A stretch of DNA of 64,000 nt from Hondaea fermentalgiana (taxonomy: Eukaryota > Sar > Bigyra > Thraustochytrida > Thraustochytriidae): NCBI GenBank assembly GCA_014084085.1, contig NPFB01000086.1, forward strand, positions 42,952 through 106,951, read 5' to 3'. Made by a program: the position numbers and the translations under genes. Shown piece by piece: positions 1-11,300 of this stretch (within the stretch, counting starts at the first letter, position 1; each line of letters begins with the position of its first letter). The notes beneath the pieces were generated by a model. It searched no databases. It worked only from the letters and a program-made list of their open reading frames with translations, and was not told where the DNA came from.

Positions 1-1050
1 GAGCGCGCCACAGGCCATGCTTTCGAGGACCGCCAGATTTAGTCGGCGGATGCGCGAAAAGAGCGTCGTTGGGGAACCGCGAATGAAGGGACTTCGCGGC
101 TGGAATTAGAGTCGTTTCCTCTTCTTTTTGCCGGAAAAGGGGAGGAAGAGGAAGAGGAAGAGGATAAAATGGGTGGGATCGAGCGGACACGTGGTTGGCT
201 CGTTTGCTGTTAATTAGAATCTTGGGAGGAGAATTGCTGGGCACTTGTGACAGACGATGCCGTCAAAGATTCATCTCTGGTCTTTCGTGGAGACACAACC
301 AGGGGGCGGCATCGTCTTGATAATGACGTCGGCTCGAGACATGTGTGCTCGTGCGCACTGCCTTTGAGCACGGAGATGCGATCTGGTACATCGCATTTTG
401 CGCTAGGCTCCCTGCATCGTGGGTCAAAGAAAATATCGTATGTTTTTTGACGATCCCACGAGGGAGAACTATAAACGATGCGCTGTGAGCAGGAAAGTTC
501 AGACGTGCCTTCAATTTTGGGGCTATAAAAATTCAAAAACGTCCGCTTCAAAGCCACTGTTTACGCGTGCGTCGTTTGCTGTTCGAGCGTGCCAATGGAC
601 TTGTACAAAAATGTCCAAAGGTAACGCCGCCTGCGTTCGGCTTTCAGTTCAAAAAAAATTCTTCTCTACATATTCTAAACAGATAATCACTGGCTTCCTG
701 TCCTTGCTTCAAGCTTGGCAATGAAAGCGATTTCTTTTCAGCACACTCTGCGTAGCGGCAATGGTCACGAAAGATCTTCGAATTTACACGATCATGGCTT
801 TGACGAAAAAAGAAGATGAAAGAAGTCGAAAGAAGAGAAGAGAAGAGAAGAGAACCTCGAGGCTTTCTCTCTTCACGCATTGCAAGCAATCAAAGAAATC
901 TAGACGAGTGCGTCTAGCCTGCTCTGAACGCCTGCTCTAAACTCACTGTATACAACCGATTGCGATGTCGGATGTCAGCTAGAATGCTCGCTTCTTCTTC
1001 TTCTTCCTCGTTTTGTCTTTTCATCTTTTCACTCGAAAGGAATGCATGAA
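1..1050. other. Gene-free left end
   Basis: I see no convincing gene here. Short overlapping frames exist on both strands, but none has a recognisable motif or a codon pattern like the clear genes of the window. There is a purine-rich GAAGAG run near 120-165 and another near 825-855, and a TTC-rich run near 990-1010. It probably holds the 3' flank of the PH gene and the flank of a neighbour beyond the edge. Confidence 0.5.
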
Positions 1051-1731
1051 TTATACGCTTGCCCCTACTGCATCCTCGCTATCAGTTGCGGAAGCTAGCT
1101 CACGGATTGTAGCGTCGAACGCAGCAAGCCAAGACTCTGCAGATGCCTCATCCTCGCAGCGAATCACAAGGGGACGCGATGCGCCACGCATATTACGCAC
1201 CTCCACACAGTGCTTTCGCGCGGCAACAGGAAATGCAACCGTCTCTGTAGTAATATAGAAGCTCTTCCGCGGATCGAGGTCTGCGCGATCACGAAAGTAC
1301 TGTAGTTTGGTGCCCTTGAGAGCGAAAAACCGCCTATTCCAGTGTGACCAACTCGTGGAGGCACGCTTGTCAACGTATCCACTGTGCGTTCGTGGCTTGC
1401 TCAAGCGAGGGCTCGAAAGTTCGCCGTTGGCGCGCTCGCCAATTTCCATACGAAGCCCAGACGCTGGGCTTCCGGAAGATCTCGAATCAAGCAGGTCCTT
1501 ACGCATGGCTTGCGCCGCCGGCGTCCAGCTTGCATTCGCCGCACCCGTTGCTGCTTCCTCGGAATCAGCGGCGTCACGAGTCATGCTCGAGTCTTCCGAA
1601 GCACTTTGCACTGCGCAGAAGCGCGCCACCTGGTCTGGTGTCCAGTCCTGAACCTTTGCACCCTCCTCATCGAGCTCTCTTAGCAGCTCCTGCGCGACCT
1701 TGTGCAGTACACCCTCGCCGTCGTTGCCCAT
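1051..1731 (-). CDS. PH-domain protein
   Basis: Encodes about 226 residues. The C-terminal half (about 120-218) reads as a pleckstrin homology domain: it opens with GYVDKRAS, continues with WNRRFFALKGTKLQYF, and ends with a helix containing the expected tryptophan (AESWLAAFDATI). The N-terminal half is acidic, Ala/Ser-rich and probably disordered. PH domains usually bind phosphoinositides or proteins at membranes; the ligand here cannot be told. The ATG at 1731 (MGNDGEG) is the first true ATG of the frame. The gene is divergent from the AK9-like gene. A CTTTG-type pentamer tract lies just upstream (1798-1880). Domain call is solid; the biological role is unknown. Confidence 0.8.
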   Translation of the reverse strand: MGNDGEGVLHKVAQELLRELDEEGAKVQDWTPDQVARFCAVQSASEDSSMTRDAADSEEAATGAANASWTPAAQAMRKDLLDSRSSGSPASGLRMEIGERANGELSSPRLSKPRTHSGYVDKRASTSWSHWNRRFFALKGTKLQYFRDRADLDPRKSFYITTETVAFPVAARKHCVEVRNMRGASRPLVIRCEDEASAESWLAAFDATIRELASATDSEDAVGASV

Positions 1732-1797
1732 GGTGCCCGTCTGCACGCTCGAACGCCCACGCCTCTCCGCTCAGCTCTGCCTGCTCCACTCCACCCC

Positions 1798-1880
1798 ACT
1801 CCGCTCGGCTCCGCTCGGCTCCGCTCTGCTTTGCTTTGATTTGCTTTGCCCTTCTCTGCTTTGCTTTACTTTGTTTTGTC
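1798..1880. repeat. CTTTG-type pentanucleotide tract upstream of the PH gene
   Basis: Imperfect tandem 5-mers (CTTTG and CTCGG variants) begin about 65 bases upstream of the PH gene start. On the sense strand of that gene the tract reads as a purine-rich CAAAG repeat. The same repeat class lies upstream of the CNBD-RGS gene (52594-52619). Confidence 0.8.
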
Positions 1881-2377
1881 TTCCTTCGTTGACTTGGCTT
1901 CCTTCACTTGCCCCAACACAATTTATCATTGATCACTGTAGTACACACCTTTTGTAGTAAAACGGTGTGTACTCGGCACGCAGAACGGCCCAGCGATTCC
2001 GCGCCGCGTCGCGCAGCGCTCTCAGACTCGTCTCCAGCGCAAGGTCTTTGCTTTCCGCGCCCTAGAGAATGGGACACCTTGGCCGCCGCCATCATTGAAA
2101 AGAAAGGGAGGGGCGAGGGGGGCTAGTCGGCCGGAATGGACACCGCGAGCGTCCATTTCCAACGGCGCGGATCAGCGCCTGGCGCCAAACGATGGCTCGC
2201 GCCCGCGGTCCTTCCTTGGTGGCAAATGGATAGACAGATAGATACGTGAACGCGAATGCACGACCAAGGCAAAGGAGCCGTGGCAGAGCGCAGAGCGTAG
2301 AGAGAAATAAGAAAAGAAGCGACGTCGAGAGAAGAAGTCACCAAGCAGACGTCAAACCAGAGCCATCTGGCACATCG

Positions 2378-2381
<4 letters not shown>

Positions 2382-2408
<27 letters not shown>

Positions 2409-2416
2409 ACGAACGA
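2382..2416. repeat. (ACGA)n tetranucleotide microsatellite
   Basis: About eight or nine uninterrupted CGAA/ACGA units lie roughly 125 bases upstream of the AK9-like start codon, so they are probably in its leader or promoter. Translated, the repeat gives a spurious NERT/VRSF peptide on either strand. Confidence 0.9.
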
Positions 2417-2538
2417 ACTGACGGACGGACGGGCGCGCGGACGCGCGCGAGCAAGCGAGTCGCACGTGCGACTGCAGCAGCAGCTTCGACCTGCGTTTGA
2501 GCCGCGGCGCCTGAGCGAGTAAATCAGTCGCTGCCATC

Positions 2539-5500
2539 ATGGCCGACGGCAGCCTTGAGGAATTGCGTCGACAAGTGGCGCAAGACAAGGGCGTAAGAAG
2601 GGCGGCCATCGGACTCTGGGCCCTTCTTGGAAAATATGACGCCGGTCTTGCCGATCGAGGCGAGGTCGAAAAGCTAGCAAGTCGCGTAGCCAAGACGCTG
2701 CTCGCCGGCTGCTCCGATGAACACGCCCTGGCGACGGCGCGCCAGGCTTTCCTGGCCACGCCCACCATGGATATTTCGCAGTTTCTTGCATGGATTCTTG
2801 GAATTGCTCATCTGTACTGTGAATCAGCAAATCCCCTCGAATATGAAGCCTTCCTCGTGGGCCTCAAGCTGCGCATCACGTCAGTCTACCTCGACGATGC
2901 GTCATTTCAAGACAAGGTGGCTCTTTCTGCAAAGGTGTGTAAAGTCCCGTATGATGGCGACATAGAGGCCTTTTGGCGCATGCAAATCGCTGCCGGCTTC
3001 GGCAACACATGGAAACCTGAAAGACTTCCGTCGTGCAAGTCGTCCTCCAAAGGCGCACAGCTAGTTGTCCTCGTTCCCGTATTGGACACAGACGCCAAAC
3101 GAATCGACAAAGCAGTGGCGCAGCAGGACAGCGGCCTCAAAGTATGCCTGCAAAAGCTCACAGACCTTGGCGAAGTCGTGCCCATGCCCTCCCATGCGGG
3201 CATTCGGGATCCGGATGAGCCCCATTTGCTGTGGTCCCCTCAAAATGCAGCTCAGACAGACAATGCAGTCTTTGCAGACGCGCTCCTGATGCGATACACG
3301 AGCACTTTCGGGCAAAGCACGCCCAAGGCAAAGCTCGCCCTCCAGGATGCACGCCGTGCAGAAAGCGATATGCAAGACGCAAAGGAGGAAGAGCAGAAGG
3401 ATGAGAGAAACGTGATGCCACGCAGGCACGCCAAAATACCAGCGGGGGGTCTCGGCGCAGTTCCTCCCCACGTCGTCGTTGTGGGCCCACCGCGTTCGGG
3501 GAAAACTTCCGTGGCCAAATGTATTGCGGAGCGTGCTGGTCTTCCGTACATCAAGTCCGCTGACGCATGCTCCTTTACGTTGCGCGATGCAATCGCAGCT
3601 TGTGGGGGCTATGCCGTGGATGCAAACGGAAGCATCGAAGCCACGCGCGAGACGGACGAGGAGACGCGGAAGGCAATTCTCCCCTCTGTAGTCATTCACC
3701 TCAAGATGCGTGAAGAAGATGCGCGGAAGCGTCTTGCTAGTCTCCGCGTGCATCCAGACGCAGGAGAGATTTACACTGGCGCACAAGTTGCGGAAATGCG
3801 AGCCGCCGAGGAGAGAGAAGCCGAAGCTAAGGCACGAAAGGCTGCCGCAGCGGCAGCACGAGAAGCTCAGGGTGAAGATGGAGAGGATGTCGAGGAGCAA
3901 GATGAGCCCGAAGCCGGCGACGAGGGATCCGTCAGCGAAGACGACCCAGAAAACAAGGTCGTCGTTCCGCGGCTCGAGGATCTCAAGCCACTGCATACAT
4001 CGGAAGAAATCGACGAGATGTTAAACACGTACAACGACATTGTTGCAGAGGCTGAAAAGGAGGCAGTGCGCATCATCGAGGTGGACGCGACTTTGCCATT
4101 CCATCGCATGGTCGAATCGGCCTTTGATCGACTTTCCGACGCCAATGGAGGTCTGGCCGAGGACGCTCTCACGAAAGCCTACAATGTTCCTAGGCCATTG
4201 CTATACACGCCTCCAGAACCAGTCGACGGCGCTACCGACGACGCAGCGGAAGATGGTGATGAAACGCCCGAGGAGCCTGTTGAACCTCCGCTGGAAGGTC
4301 CAGACGAGGAACGAGAGCTGCGGCACCAGCTTTTGTATAATGTCTCCGTCGAATTTGCGAACAAGTCCTCGTTGCAATCCATGGACGATGCCGCCGAAGC
4401 GAGCGAAGAGGAAGTTCCGGTGCAGTACTCTCCACCCCAAGCAAGTTTTCGGCATTTATCTCCCTGGGGATTGACATGCCCTGTCTCCTGCGAGGAAGGT
4501 CGTGCTCGCTATTCCATTCTCTGGCGCGGATTGGTGTACTTTTGTGCATCGAAAGAAGCCATGCAAACATTCATGAAAGATCCCAAGGCTTATGCTCTTG
4601 GCAACCCGCAGCGCGCAGGACGTATTTTGGTCGTTGCAGGCGAGAGTATCTTGGCCGACCAGGCCACAGCTGCACTGGTACAGACGTATGGCTGGGAGAA
4701 TATGACGTCCACAGCCGGAGCCTGGTACGTGGAGCCCGAAACTACTGAGGAAGAAGAGAAAGCTCCAGACGACGAGATCAACGCAGAGGGCGAGGGCTCC
4801 GAGCAAGAAGCACCACCTCGTGAGCATCCTCTTGCGACGACCCTGTCAGGAAATCGCTGGGCACTTGCAGTCTGTGCTGAAACTGTTACACCCGAGCGTG
4901 CTCTGGAAGTTCTCGAAAGCGCGAATCGCCTGCCAAGACTTGTGGTATTTGTCAAGAAGCCACCACCACAGGCCAAGGAGCCGTCTTCGTCTGAAAACAG
5001 CGAGACACAAGACGCGGAATCAGCTGCACAAGACGCTGAGACTTCTCAAGAGAACCCTCAAGAGGAAGTCGACCCTGCGCAGCAGACCTGGGCTGACCTT
5101 TGCGACGCGCGAGGGGTCCCATTTCTCCCCACGGTCTCCGGGCAGTCATCATCATCTTGCTCGGACCAAGATCAAGATCAAGATCAAGACCGAGGCCAAG
5201 ACCAAGACCAAGACCAAGACGAAGTCCACGAGCAAGATCAAGCAGCCAACGAAACAACCAGTGAGGAAAAGACGAGCGAAGAGCTCTCGCTTGCAGATTT
5301 TACAGATCCGCTCGAAATGATTCCACGAGCGCTCGAGGAAGAATTTGCGAGCAAAGCTATCGAAGACGGCAACTTCGCAAAGATTTTAGGATGGAGTGGA
5401 TCTTTCTGCCCCGTGACCTTGATCGAAAGTGGAAGACTCGTGCCGGGGCAAGCCGAGCTCGTCGCGTATCATGAGCGCGCGTTCTTCAAGTTAGCTTCGA

Positions 5501-7944
5501 ATGCAGCAATGGAAGCGTTTCGGAGCGAGCCCGCACGGTTTGCACGCCCTGATATTTTGATGCGTCCAAACCCAGTGGTACTTTTGCTGGGCGCGGCAGG
5601 AACGGGCAAAACGGCAAGCGCGGACTTCCTTGCGACATCATTTGGGCTGCGCAAAGTGTCTCGAAGGGATCTCGAAATCCACGTGGCCACCCGTCGACTC
5701 GCGCGGCAGACGCTAGCAGAGGGAGTGCAATCGGTGACGGTCTCGTTGGAGAGCGCTGCGCAGACTGCACCTGTTGAAGCAACTTCAGAAGAGGCCGAAG
5801 AAAACGATGACGCTGCAAGTGCTGGCGAGAACGTGCAAACCGAAGAGGCTGAGCAGGAACCTGCAGACGAGGCCAATGAGGATGCTCCAGACGAGGAAGC
5901 CATCGCCGAGGCACGTCGCGAGGCTGAACGGGCTGCCGACGAGGAGGTGCGCTATGCGTATCTTGCAGAGACAATTCGCGCAGGGGGCTGCGTTCTTGAC
6001 GACGTTCTCGACGAAATGATCCAGGTCGAACGACTCGCAAGCGAATTGCTCGTACCCACAGTTGTCCTTCGTCTCGTGGCGGACCAGGAGGTGGCCGTGG
6101 AGAGGACGATGATGGCTACCTTTCGCTGGACTCCGCCAGTACCCAAAGCGCAACAAGACCCGGAAGCACTCGCAGACGGCACAGAAGGCGACGAAGCCGA
6201 AGAGGAAGAGCAGAACCCAGAAGAGCTTCGGGAAGCAGCCCGCGCTGCCTGGGAAGAGAACGTTCGCGCACAATTTACCCAACGAGAGGAAGTGACTGCA
6301 GCCATGCTCCAATTTTTGAGCGCAGCGGGGGTCACGTGTCACGATAATATCGACATGTCTGGCAAGGCAGGTCTGCAGCCTTCCCTGCGACGACTTCGTG
6401 CTGCAGTCCAAGTGCACACGCGCTCGAGTCCTCGCGCTCTCGACGCCCACCAGACGTGTCTTGTGTCGCATGGAATGGCCAACAAGCTTCGAGAAGAAGG
6501 CCTTGTGACTGGGGCCCCGCTCGGAAGTCGCTGTCCGGCTGAACTCGTCGACTACGGGCAGCTTTTCAAGTGCCACAACCAGTCTGTCGAAGACGCAGCA
6601 GCTGGCGTTGTCGTGTATAACGGGCAACTCTTTGCGCCAGGATCTGTACGAAATGCCAAGCGCCTGCTTGACAACCCCGGGCCCTTTGCGGAGCGAAGCA
6701 AGTCCTTGGTCTCTGTGCCACCAAGGCAACTCTTCCGCAGCAGCGTTGTGGGCGGCGCCGAGGGCAGATCGACTGCGGTCGCACAAAGTTTAAGCAAAGC
6801 ATTGGGCGCCGTATACGTATCGGTGGAGACCGCTCTCGAGTACGTGCAAGCTCGCGCCATCGACGAGGACTCTGGCGAATTATGGGTACTTGGAGCACTT
6901 TTGCAGAACGGCGAGCCAAGTGCCGAGTTAGTGATGCAGTGTGTGGTGGCGCGGTGCAAAGCCGAGGATGCGTCGCTGCGAGGCTTTGTCTTGGACCAGT
7001 TCCCTCGCACCGTGCTTGACGCTGCGCAATTGGAGAGCGAAGGACTTCTTCCCGATGCGTTGGTGCACTGCGGCGCACTCCATGGTCCATGCCTCGGCGA
7101 CCTCGTTGACCTCGAAAACTGGTTTGCAGGATGGGCATCCGTGTCGCAGGTTCACGTAAGCGCAGACACTTCAGTTTGGCGCGCGGTCGACAGGACTTGC
7201 GCTGCGCTTGTTCAAGAGAACAGCCCCTCCTCGTGCGCCACATCCAGCACCGTACGAGAGGACGAAGAAATTGGTGCGCAGATCGTGGACCTCCTTGGTA
7301 CGCTTGGAAGTTACGATCTACTCGAGAACTCGCCTGCTCTCGGGTACTGCCTCGTGAGTTTTGCAGATGGGTCGCAAGAGTCGTTGCAAAAAGGTAGTCC
7401 AAGCACTCTCGCGCGTCACAAGGGCCAACTGTACGCCTTTACAGGCCCTGAGGAGGCGGCTCGATTCGTGCAGGATCCCAATGCATTTGTGACGCATGTG
7501 GATGACCTCTGCCGGGCGGTAAAGGCCTTGCCGCTCAGCCCAGCCGCAATGCTTGCACAAGGAGATCGAATTGGCTACCTGGAGCACACGCTCGCCCCTC
7601 TGTTGCGCGAGGGTCTGGAGCAATGTGGTATCCAGCGGCTCAAGCATCCGTCGCTCAGCATTGAAGAGTCGTGCGCCAAATTTTTGGCGCTCTTTTTGCG
7701 AGCGCGGAACGAGAAGGTGAGCCGCACCGCGCGAGTTCGGCGCGAAGAGATGCTCGATCAATTTCTGAGCGAGTGCCAGCTCTTCGAGCAAATTGCAGAG
7801 CAGGCCGTCGGAGGTTCGGGTCTGCGTGCTGTGCGAAGCTGCCGTAACGACCTTGCGGCGCGCGCGGCGCTCGTCGACCGGTTCGAGGACCTTTTGCAGC
7901 AGCCACCAAGCATCTTGGTGGCGCGATTCACTCCATCACAATAA
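2539..7944 (+). CDS. AK9: Adenylate kinase 9-like multi-domain protein
   Basis: Encodes 1801 residues, close to the length of animal AK9, a multi-domain nucleoside phosphate kinase linked to cilia. Two intact P-loops are visible: GPPRSGKT near residue 315 and GAAGTGKT near 1018. A third candidate near 1402 (GGAEGRST) lacks the lysine and is probably inactive. Small YHS-like modules typical of AK9 occur near 642-690 (CPVSCEEGR...YFCASKEAM...DPKAY), 952-1005, 1304-1385 and 1610-1650. Linkers are very acidic, and a DQ-repeat lies near residues 875-900. The ATG is preceded by CCATC and followed by G, a good context. Known of the family: phosphotransfer between adenine nucleotides in flagella. Which domains are catalytic here is inference. 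Confidence 0.85.
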   Translation: MADGSLEELRRQVAQDKGVRRAAIGLWALLGKYDAGLADRGEVEKLASRVAKTLLAGCSDEHALATARQAFLATPTMDISQFLAWILGIAHLYCESANPLEYEAFLVGLKLRITSVYLDDASFQDKVALSAKVCKVPYDGDIEAFWRMQIAAGFGNTWKPERLPSCKSSSKGAQLVVLVPVLDTDAKRIDKAVAQQDSGLKVCLQKLTDLGEVVPMPSHAGIRDPDEPHLLWSPQNAAQTDNAVFADALLMRYTSTFGQSTPKAKLALQDARRAESDMQDAKEEEQKDERNVMPRRHAKIPAGGLGAVPPHVVVVGPPRSGKTSVAKCIAERAGLPYIKSADACSFTLRDAIAACGGYAVDANGSIEATRETDEETRKAILPSVVIHLKMREEDARKRLASLRVHPDAGEIYTGAQVAEMRAAEEREAEAKARKAAAAAAREAQGEDGEDVEEQDEPEAGDEGSVSEDDPENKVVVPRLEDLKPLHTSEEIDEMLNTYNDIVAEAEKEAVRIIEVDATLPFHRMVESAFDRLSDANGGLAEDALTKAYNVPRPLLYTPPEPVDGATDDAAEDGDETPEEPVEPPLEGPDEERELRHQLLYNVSVEFANKSSLQSMDDAAEASEEEVPVQYSPPQASFRHLSPWGLTCPVSCEEGRARYSILWRGLVYFCASKEAMQTFMKDPKAYALGNPQRAGRILVVAGESILADQATAALVQTYGWENMTSTAGAWYVEPETTEEEEKAPDDEINAEGEGSEQEAPPREHPLATTLSGNRWALAVCAETVTPERALEVLESANRLPRLVVFVKKPPPQAKEPSSSENSETQDAESAAQDAETSQENPQEEVDPAQQTWADLCDARGVPFLPTVSGQSSSSCSDQDQDQDQDRGQDQDQDQDEVHEQDQAANETTSEEKTSEELSLADFTDPLEMIPRALEEEFASKAIEDGNFAKILGWSGSFCPVTLIESGRLVPGQAELVAYHERAFFKLASNAAMEAFRSEPARFARPDILMRPNPVVLLLGAAGTGKTASADFLATSFGLRKVSRRDLEIHVATRRLARQTLAEGVQSVTVSLESAAQTAPVEATSEEAEENDDAASAGENVQTEEAEQEPADEANEDAPDEEAIAEARREAERAADEEVRYAYLAETIRAGGCVLDDVLDEMIQVERLASELLVPTVVLRLVADQEVAVERTMMATFRWTPPVPKAQQDPEALADGTEGDEAEEEEQNPEELREAARAAWEENVRAQFTQREEVTAAMLQFLSAAGVTCHDNIDMSGKAGLQPSLRRLRAAVQVHTRSSPRALDAHQTCLVSHGMANKLREEGLVTGAPLGSRCPAELVDYGQLFKCHNQSVEDAAAGVVVYNGQLFAPGSVRNAKRLLDNPGPFAERSKSLVSVPPRQLFRSSVVGGAEGRSTAVAQSLSKALGAVYVSVETALEYVQARAIDEDSGELWVLGALLQNGEPSAELVMQCVVARCKAEDASLRGFVLDQFPRTVLDAAQLESEGLLPDALVHCGALHGPCLGDLVDLENWFAGWASVSQVHVSADTSVWRAVDRTCAALVQENSPSSCATSSTVREDEEIGAQIVDLLGTLGSYDLLENSPALGYCLVSFADGSQESLQKGSPSTLARHKGQLYAFTGPEEAARFVQDPNAFVTHVDDLCRAVKALPLSPAAMLAQGDRIGYLEHTLAPLLREGLEQCGIQRLKHPSLSIEESCAKFLALFLRARNEKVSRTARVRREEMLDQFLSECQLFEQIAEQAVGGSGLRAVRSCRNDLAARAALVDRFEDLLQQPPSILVARFTPSQ

Positions 7945-8043
7945 TCAAAATTTTGCAAGTGGCCCTGGCCCATGAAAGTGAAATTGATTTTCTTTGTGCG
8001 CTTGCTTGCTCGCTCGCTCGCTCGTACGTACGTGCAAACGTGC

Positions 8044-8101
<58 letters not shown>

Positions 8102-8305
8102 AATGTTATTGCCAAGATGTATGTCAGCACATGAGATAAACCGAATAATAAAATCAGGTTGTTCAAATTCCTTGGGGTCGATTACCATGGGTTGCATACG
8201 TAAAGGTCCAAACAGAGCCGGGAAGAGCACAACACCTCACAGAAAAGGCCAGAGGTTGCTTGCTTGCTAGCGAGAATTGCAAAAGACACACACAAAAAAA
8301 GACCT
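7945..8305. other. Convergent intergenic region with GA microsatellite
   Basis: This 361-base spacer lies tail to tail between the AK9-like and Tudor-ankyrin genes. It contains GCTT/GCTC/GTAC tetranucleotide runs and a long pure GA tract (8046-8100). Both 3' untranslated regions should lie here. I see no other gene. Confidence 0.6.
8046..8100. repeat. (GA)n dinucleotide tract
   Basis: About 27 uninterrupted AG units follow the sequence CGAAAG. The tract sits between two convergent genes, within about 160 bases of the AK9-like stop codon. Confidence 0.97.
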
Positions 8306-11300
8306 TCACTTGTTCAAGAGATGCGGGAGGACAGCGCCCTGTTCGACGAGAACGAGAGCGACGTGAGTGTTTCCCTGATTGATTGCCAGATCAAGAGCCG
8401 AGGCACCGTCGCGGTCCGCATGATGTACATCAGCGCCAGAAGCCACTAGAATTCGAATCGCCTCGTCATTCCCTGCCACGCTAGCCCACGCAAGTGGCGT
8501 TCTGCCGATTGCATCAAAGACATTAACGTGCGCGCCATGCTTGATCAAAAGGGAAATCATGTCATTGCGTCCAAAGTAGCTCGCGAGATGCAAAAGCGAG
8601 GGGCCTTCACGTGTATCAAAGTTGACATTGGCGCCGGGCTGTTGTAAGAGACGCGCCAACAATTCCGTGTTGCCTAATCGAAGCGCAGTAATGAGCGCAT
8701 TCGTTCGAGCGTGTTTGGCGCCCGAAAGCGCATTGACATCAGCACCTGCCTTCAAGAGCGTGTCAACGAGAGGAAGATTGTCTTGCTCGCAAGCCCAAAC
8801 AAGGAGGCTATGCGCTGTCGACGCATCGACAATAGTGTTGATGTCGAGCTTGCATTCTTCGATCATGAGTTTGGCAAGGTCGATCTTGTTTTGCGCCAGA
8901 GCGGCGACGATGGGCTTGCGAGGCCGCGATGTAACGAGTGTCTTTTCGCCCTCCCGGGCTGTAGGTTTCTTGTCCTTTTCTTCGGCAGTCGACTCGGGAA
9001 CATCCATATTCGGGTCGGCACCGACGGCGAGAAGGCTTTTGACAAAGTCCAGATCCGGGTTGTCCGCATAGCAAAGGTCGAGAAGCATGAGCGTGGTCAC
9101 GACCTTCTTCTTGGCGGGGTCGGCGGCGTCAGCGCCCCCGAGAACCTGCTCCAAGAGGGACAGCTTGCCCTTGAAGAGCTTGGCCACAAAACCTGGGTCC
9201 GAGGAGAAAACCTCAGGCCCCAACTTGGCCCCACTCGTGATAAGAGCTTCCACCTCTTCCTCATAGCCGAGCTCGCACGCGAGAAGCAAGGGCGATCCGC
9301 GCTGGGGATCTGCTTTGCACTCACGCACCAGCACCTTGATGAACCGACCATTGCGATGGCGCACACAGGTACGCAAGGGTGTCTCGCCGTTATGCATGAC
9401 GTTGGGGTCCGCACCCGCCTGACAGAGCTGCATCATGGCAGCGCGCACCTGGAGTCGTAGCCGCTTTTCCGTGAGCGTACAAAGAAAAATGAGCGCTGGG
9501 TCTTCGTCGCTGTAGCGCTTTTCTGCATCGGGGTCGACCTCCTTGAGGCGGCGCATAAAGGTGAGAATGCGGTGGCCCTCAGAGAAAGAGCGCGTGACAA
9601 TGAAGAAGAAGAGCAAGAGACGCACGGGCGACTTGAGTCCCCAGGTGGCTGCGTATTGCGACCAGGTTTCGTTAAGCTTACAGTCCCAGTGCGCCGTGGA
9701 CAGAGACCCGGATCTCTTGCGCTCCAAGTCCATGAGACGAATGGCCATGCGGATGTTGCCGCGCGCCATCGCCTGGAGAAGCGGCGTTCCCTCCACAACA
9801 GCGCTCACACGCGTGTCTGCGCGCGAAAGTTGCTGCGCGGACACGGACGATTTCTTGTCAAGGTGGAATCCAAAGGGCTTCGGGGCCGCCAAGGTCTCGA
9901 GCACCATCTGGTCGAGCTTGTCAAGCTTGCCCTCCGCGTTCAGCTTCAAGACATGGTCCACACAGAAGCGGAAGAGCTCGTCGCGAATCTGTTCCGACTC
10001 GAAGGGTTCACTCATGCGCGCAGCTTTGTCAAGCACGCACCGTAGGAGCACCGGATTTTTCAAGTCGTCCACTGCGCACTTGAAAAGTTTTGCCACATCT
10101 TGCTCGTTGCACGGAATGTCGAACTCGTCTGCAAGAAGAACGCGAATCATGTCGGCTCGACCATGCGGCGCGGTGCGCGTGAGCACGACGTCGAAAATTC
10201 CGCGGTCCTCGACGAGTTTGATTTTCTGAAGCTCGGCTCCTGCGCGGAGAAGCTTCTCAACACTTGCGGCGTCTCCCTTGGCGAAACGGCGTTGCAAGAG
10301 TTGTGTTCCAGCACGTTCCTTGTATTCGGTGATAATACCGCACTCCACCTCGACTTCTCCGAGTTTGTTTTCCACGGCGGCGGGGACGATAAAGTACTCG
10401 TCGTCATCGGGCTTGAAAGCGACAACTTGCCCTTTGATGGGTTCGGACGTGGGTTTTGACACTGGCACGTATTCGACTCGCCAGCCGACGGCATCGTGTC
10501 CTTTTCCTGGGGCCGCCTTGATTTTACTCAGGGCGATGCGCCTTTCCTCCTCTTCGTCAACTACCTTTTTGGCTTCCTCTTCTTTTTCTTTTTCTTTCTC
10601 GTCGGCCTTCTCGCTTTCCTTTTTCTTTTCTTCCTCGTTGTCGTCCTTCATTTCAACGTCACCATCGTTGGCCTTGGCGGTTGCGACGGTGTCCTCTTTC
10701 TTTTCCGAGACCGTGGTGCTTTGTTTCCCTTCAGCGTTCGAGGAAGAGGAGGACGAGGAGGACGACGACGAAGCAGGGGCTGCTGCATTGCTGTTTTTGC
10801 GAGCTTGCGGACCTTCCTTTTTGGATTCCTTTCGGCGGTCTTCGGCCTCATCGTCTTCGTCGTCCCCCTCGGCCTCTTCCTCCTCCTCTTCCTCCTCGTC
10901 AACATATTCATCTTCTTCCTCTTCGTCATTCACTTGGCCGTCCTCTTCTTCTTCGTCCTGAGACGCATCTTCTTCTGCCTCGTCTTCGTTGAGATCATCA
11001 CCGGAGAGCTCGTCTTCACCAGGTTTCAAAATATAGACCTCGGAGATTTTTTCCCACTCGGTGTCGCCATCGTCGTAGGAGACCTGAATACGTTGACGTT
11101 TTTCCTGGACCTTGACGACGGTTCCCTTGAACCACTCCTTTTCGCCGTTCCAGTACACTTTGACGCGCTTGTCGAGGTACTTTTTCACAAGCTCCTTCTT
11201 GGAGAGAGTTCCGCGTGAGGCGCCGTCCGCGTCGACAGAGCTGTTGCGGCGTTTGCGCTTTTTACTATGGCTGTCGCCCTTGGCGCCGGCGTGTTTCTTC

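Larger units (their letters stand above)
1732..2538. promoter_or_regulatory. Divergent intergenic region, PH / AK9-like
   Basis: This 807-base spacer separates two divergent genes and must hold both promoters. It contains the pentamer tract at 1798-1880 and a perfect ACGA tetranucleotide array at about 2382-2416, followed by GGAC units. No TATA box or other named element could be assigned with confidence. Confidence 0.5.

Noticed and set aside
3061..3996. Minus-strand frame of 311 codons inside the AK9-like gene
   Set aside because: Shadow frame; the sense strand carries the P-loop of AK9.
5785..6786. Minus-strand frame of 333 codons inside the AK9-like gene
   Set aside because: Shadow of the AK9-like reading frame, no domain.
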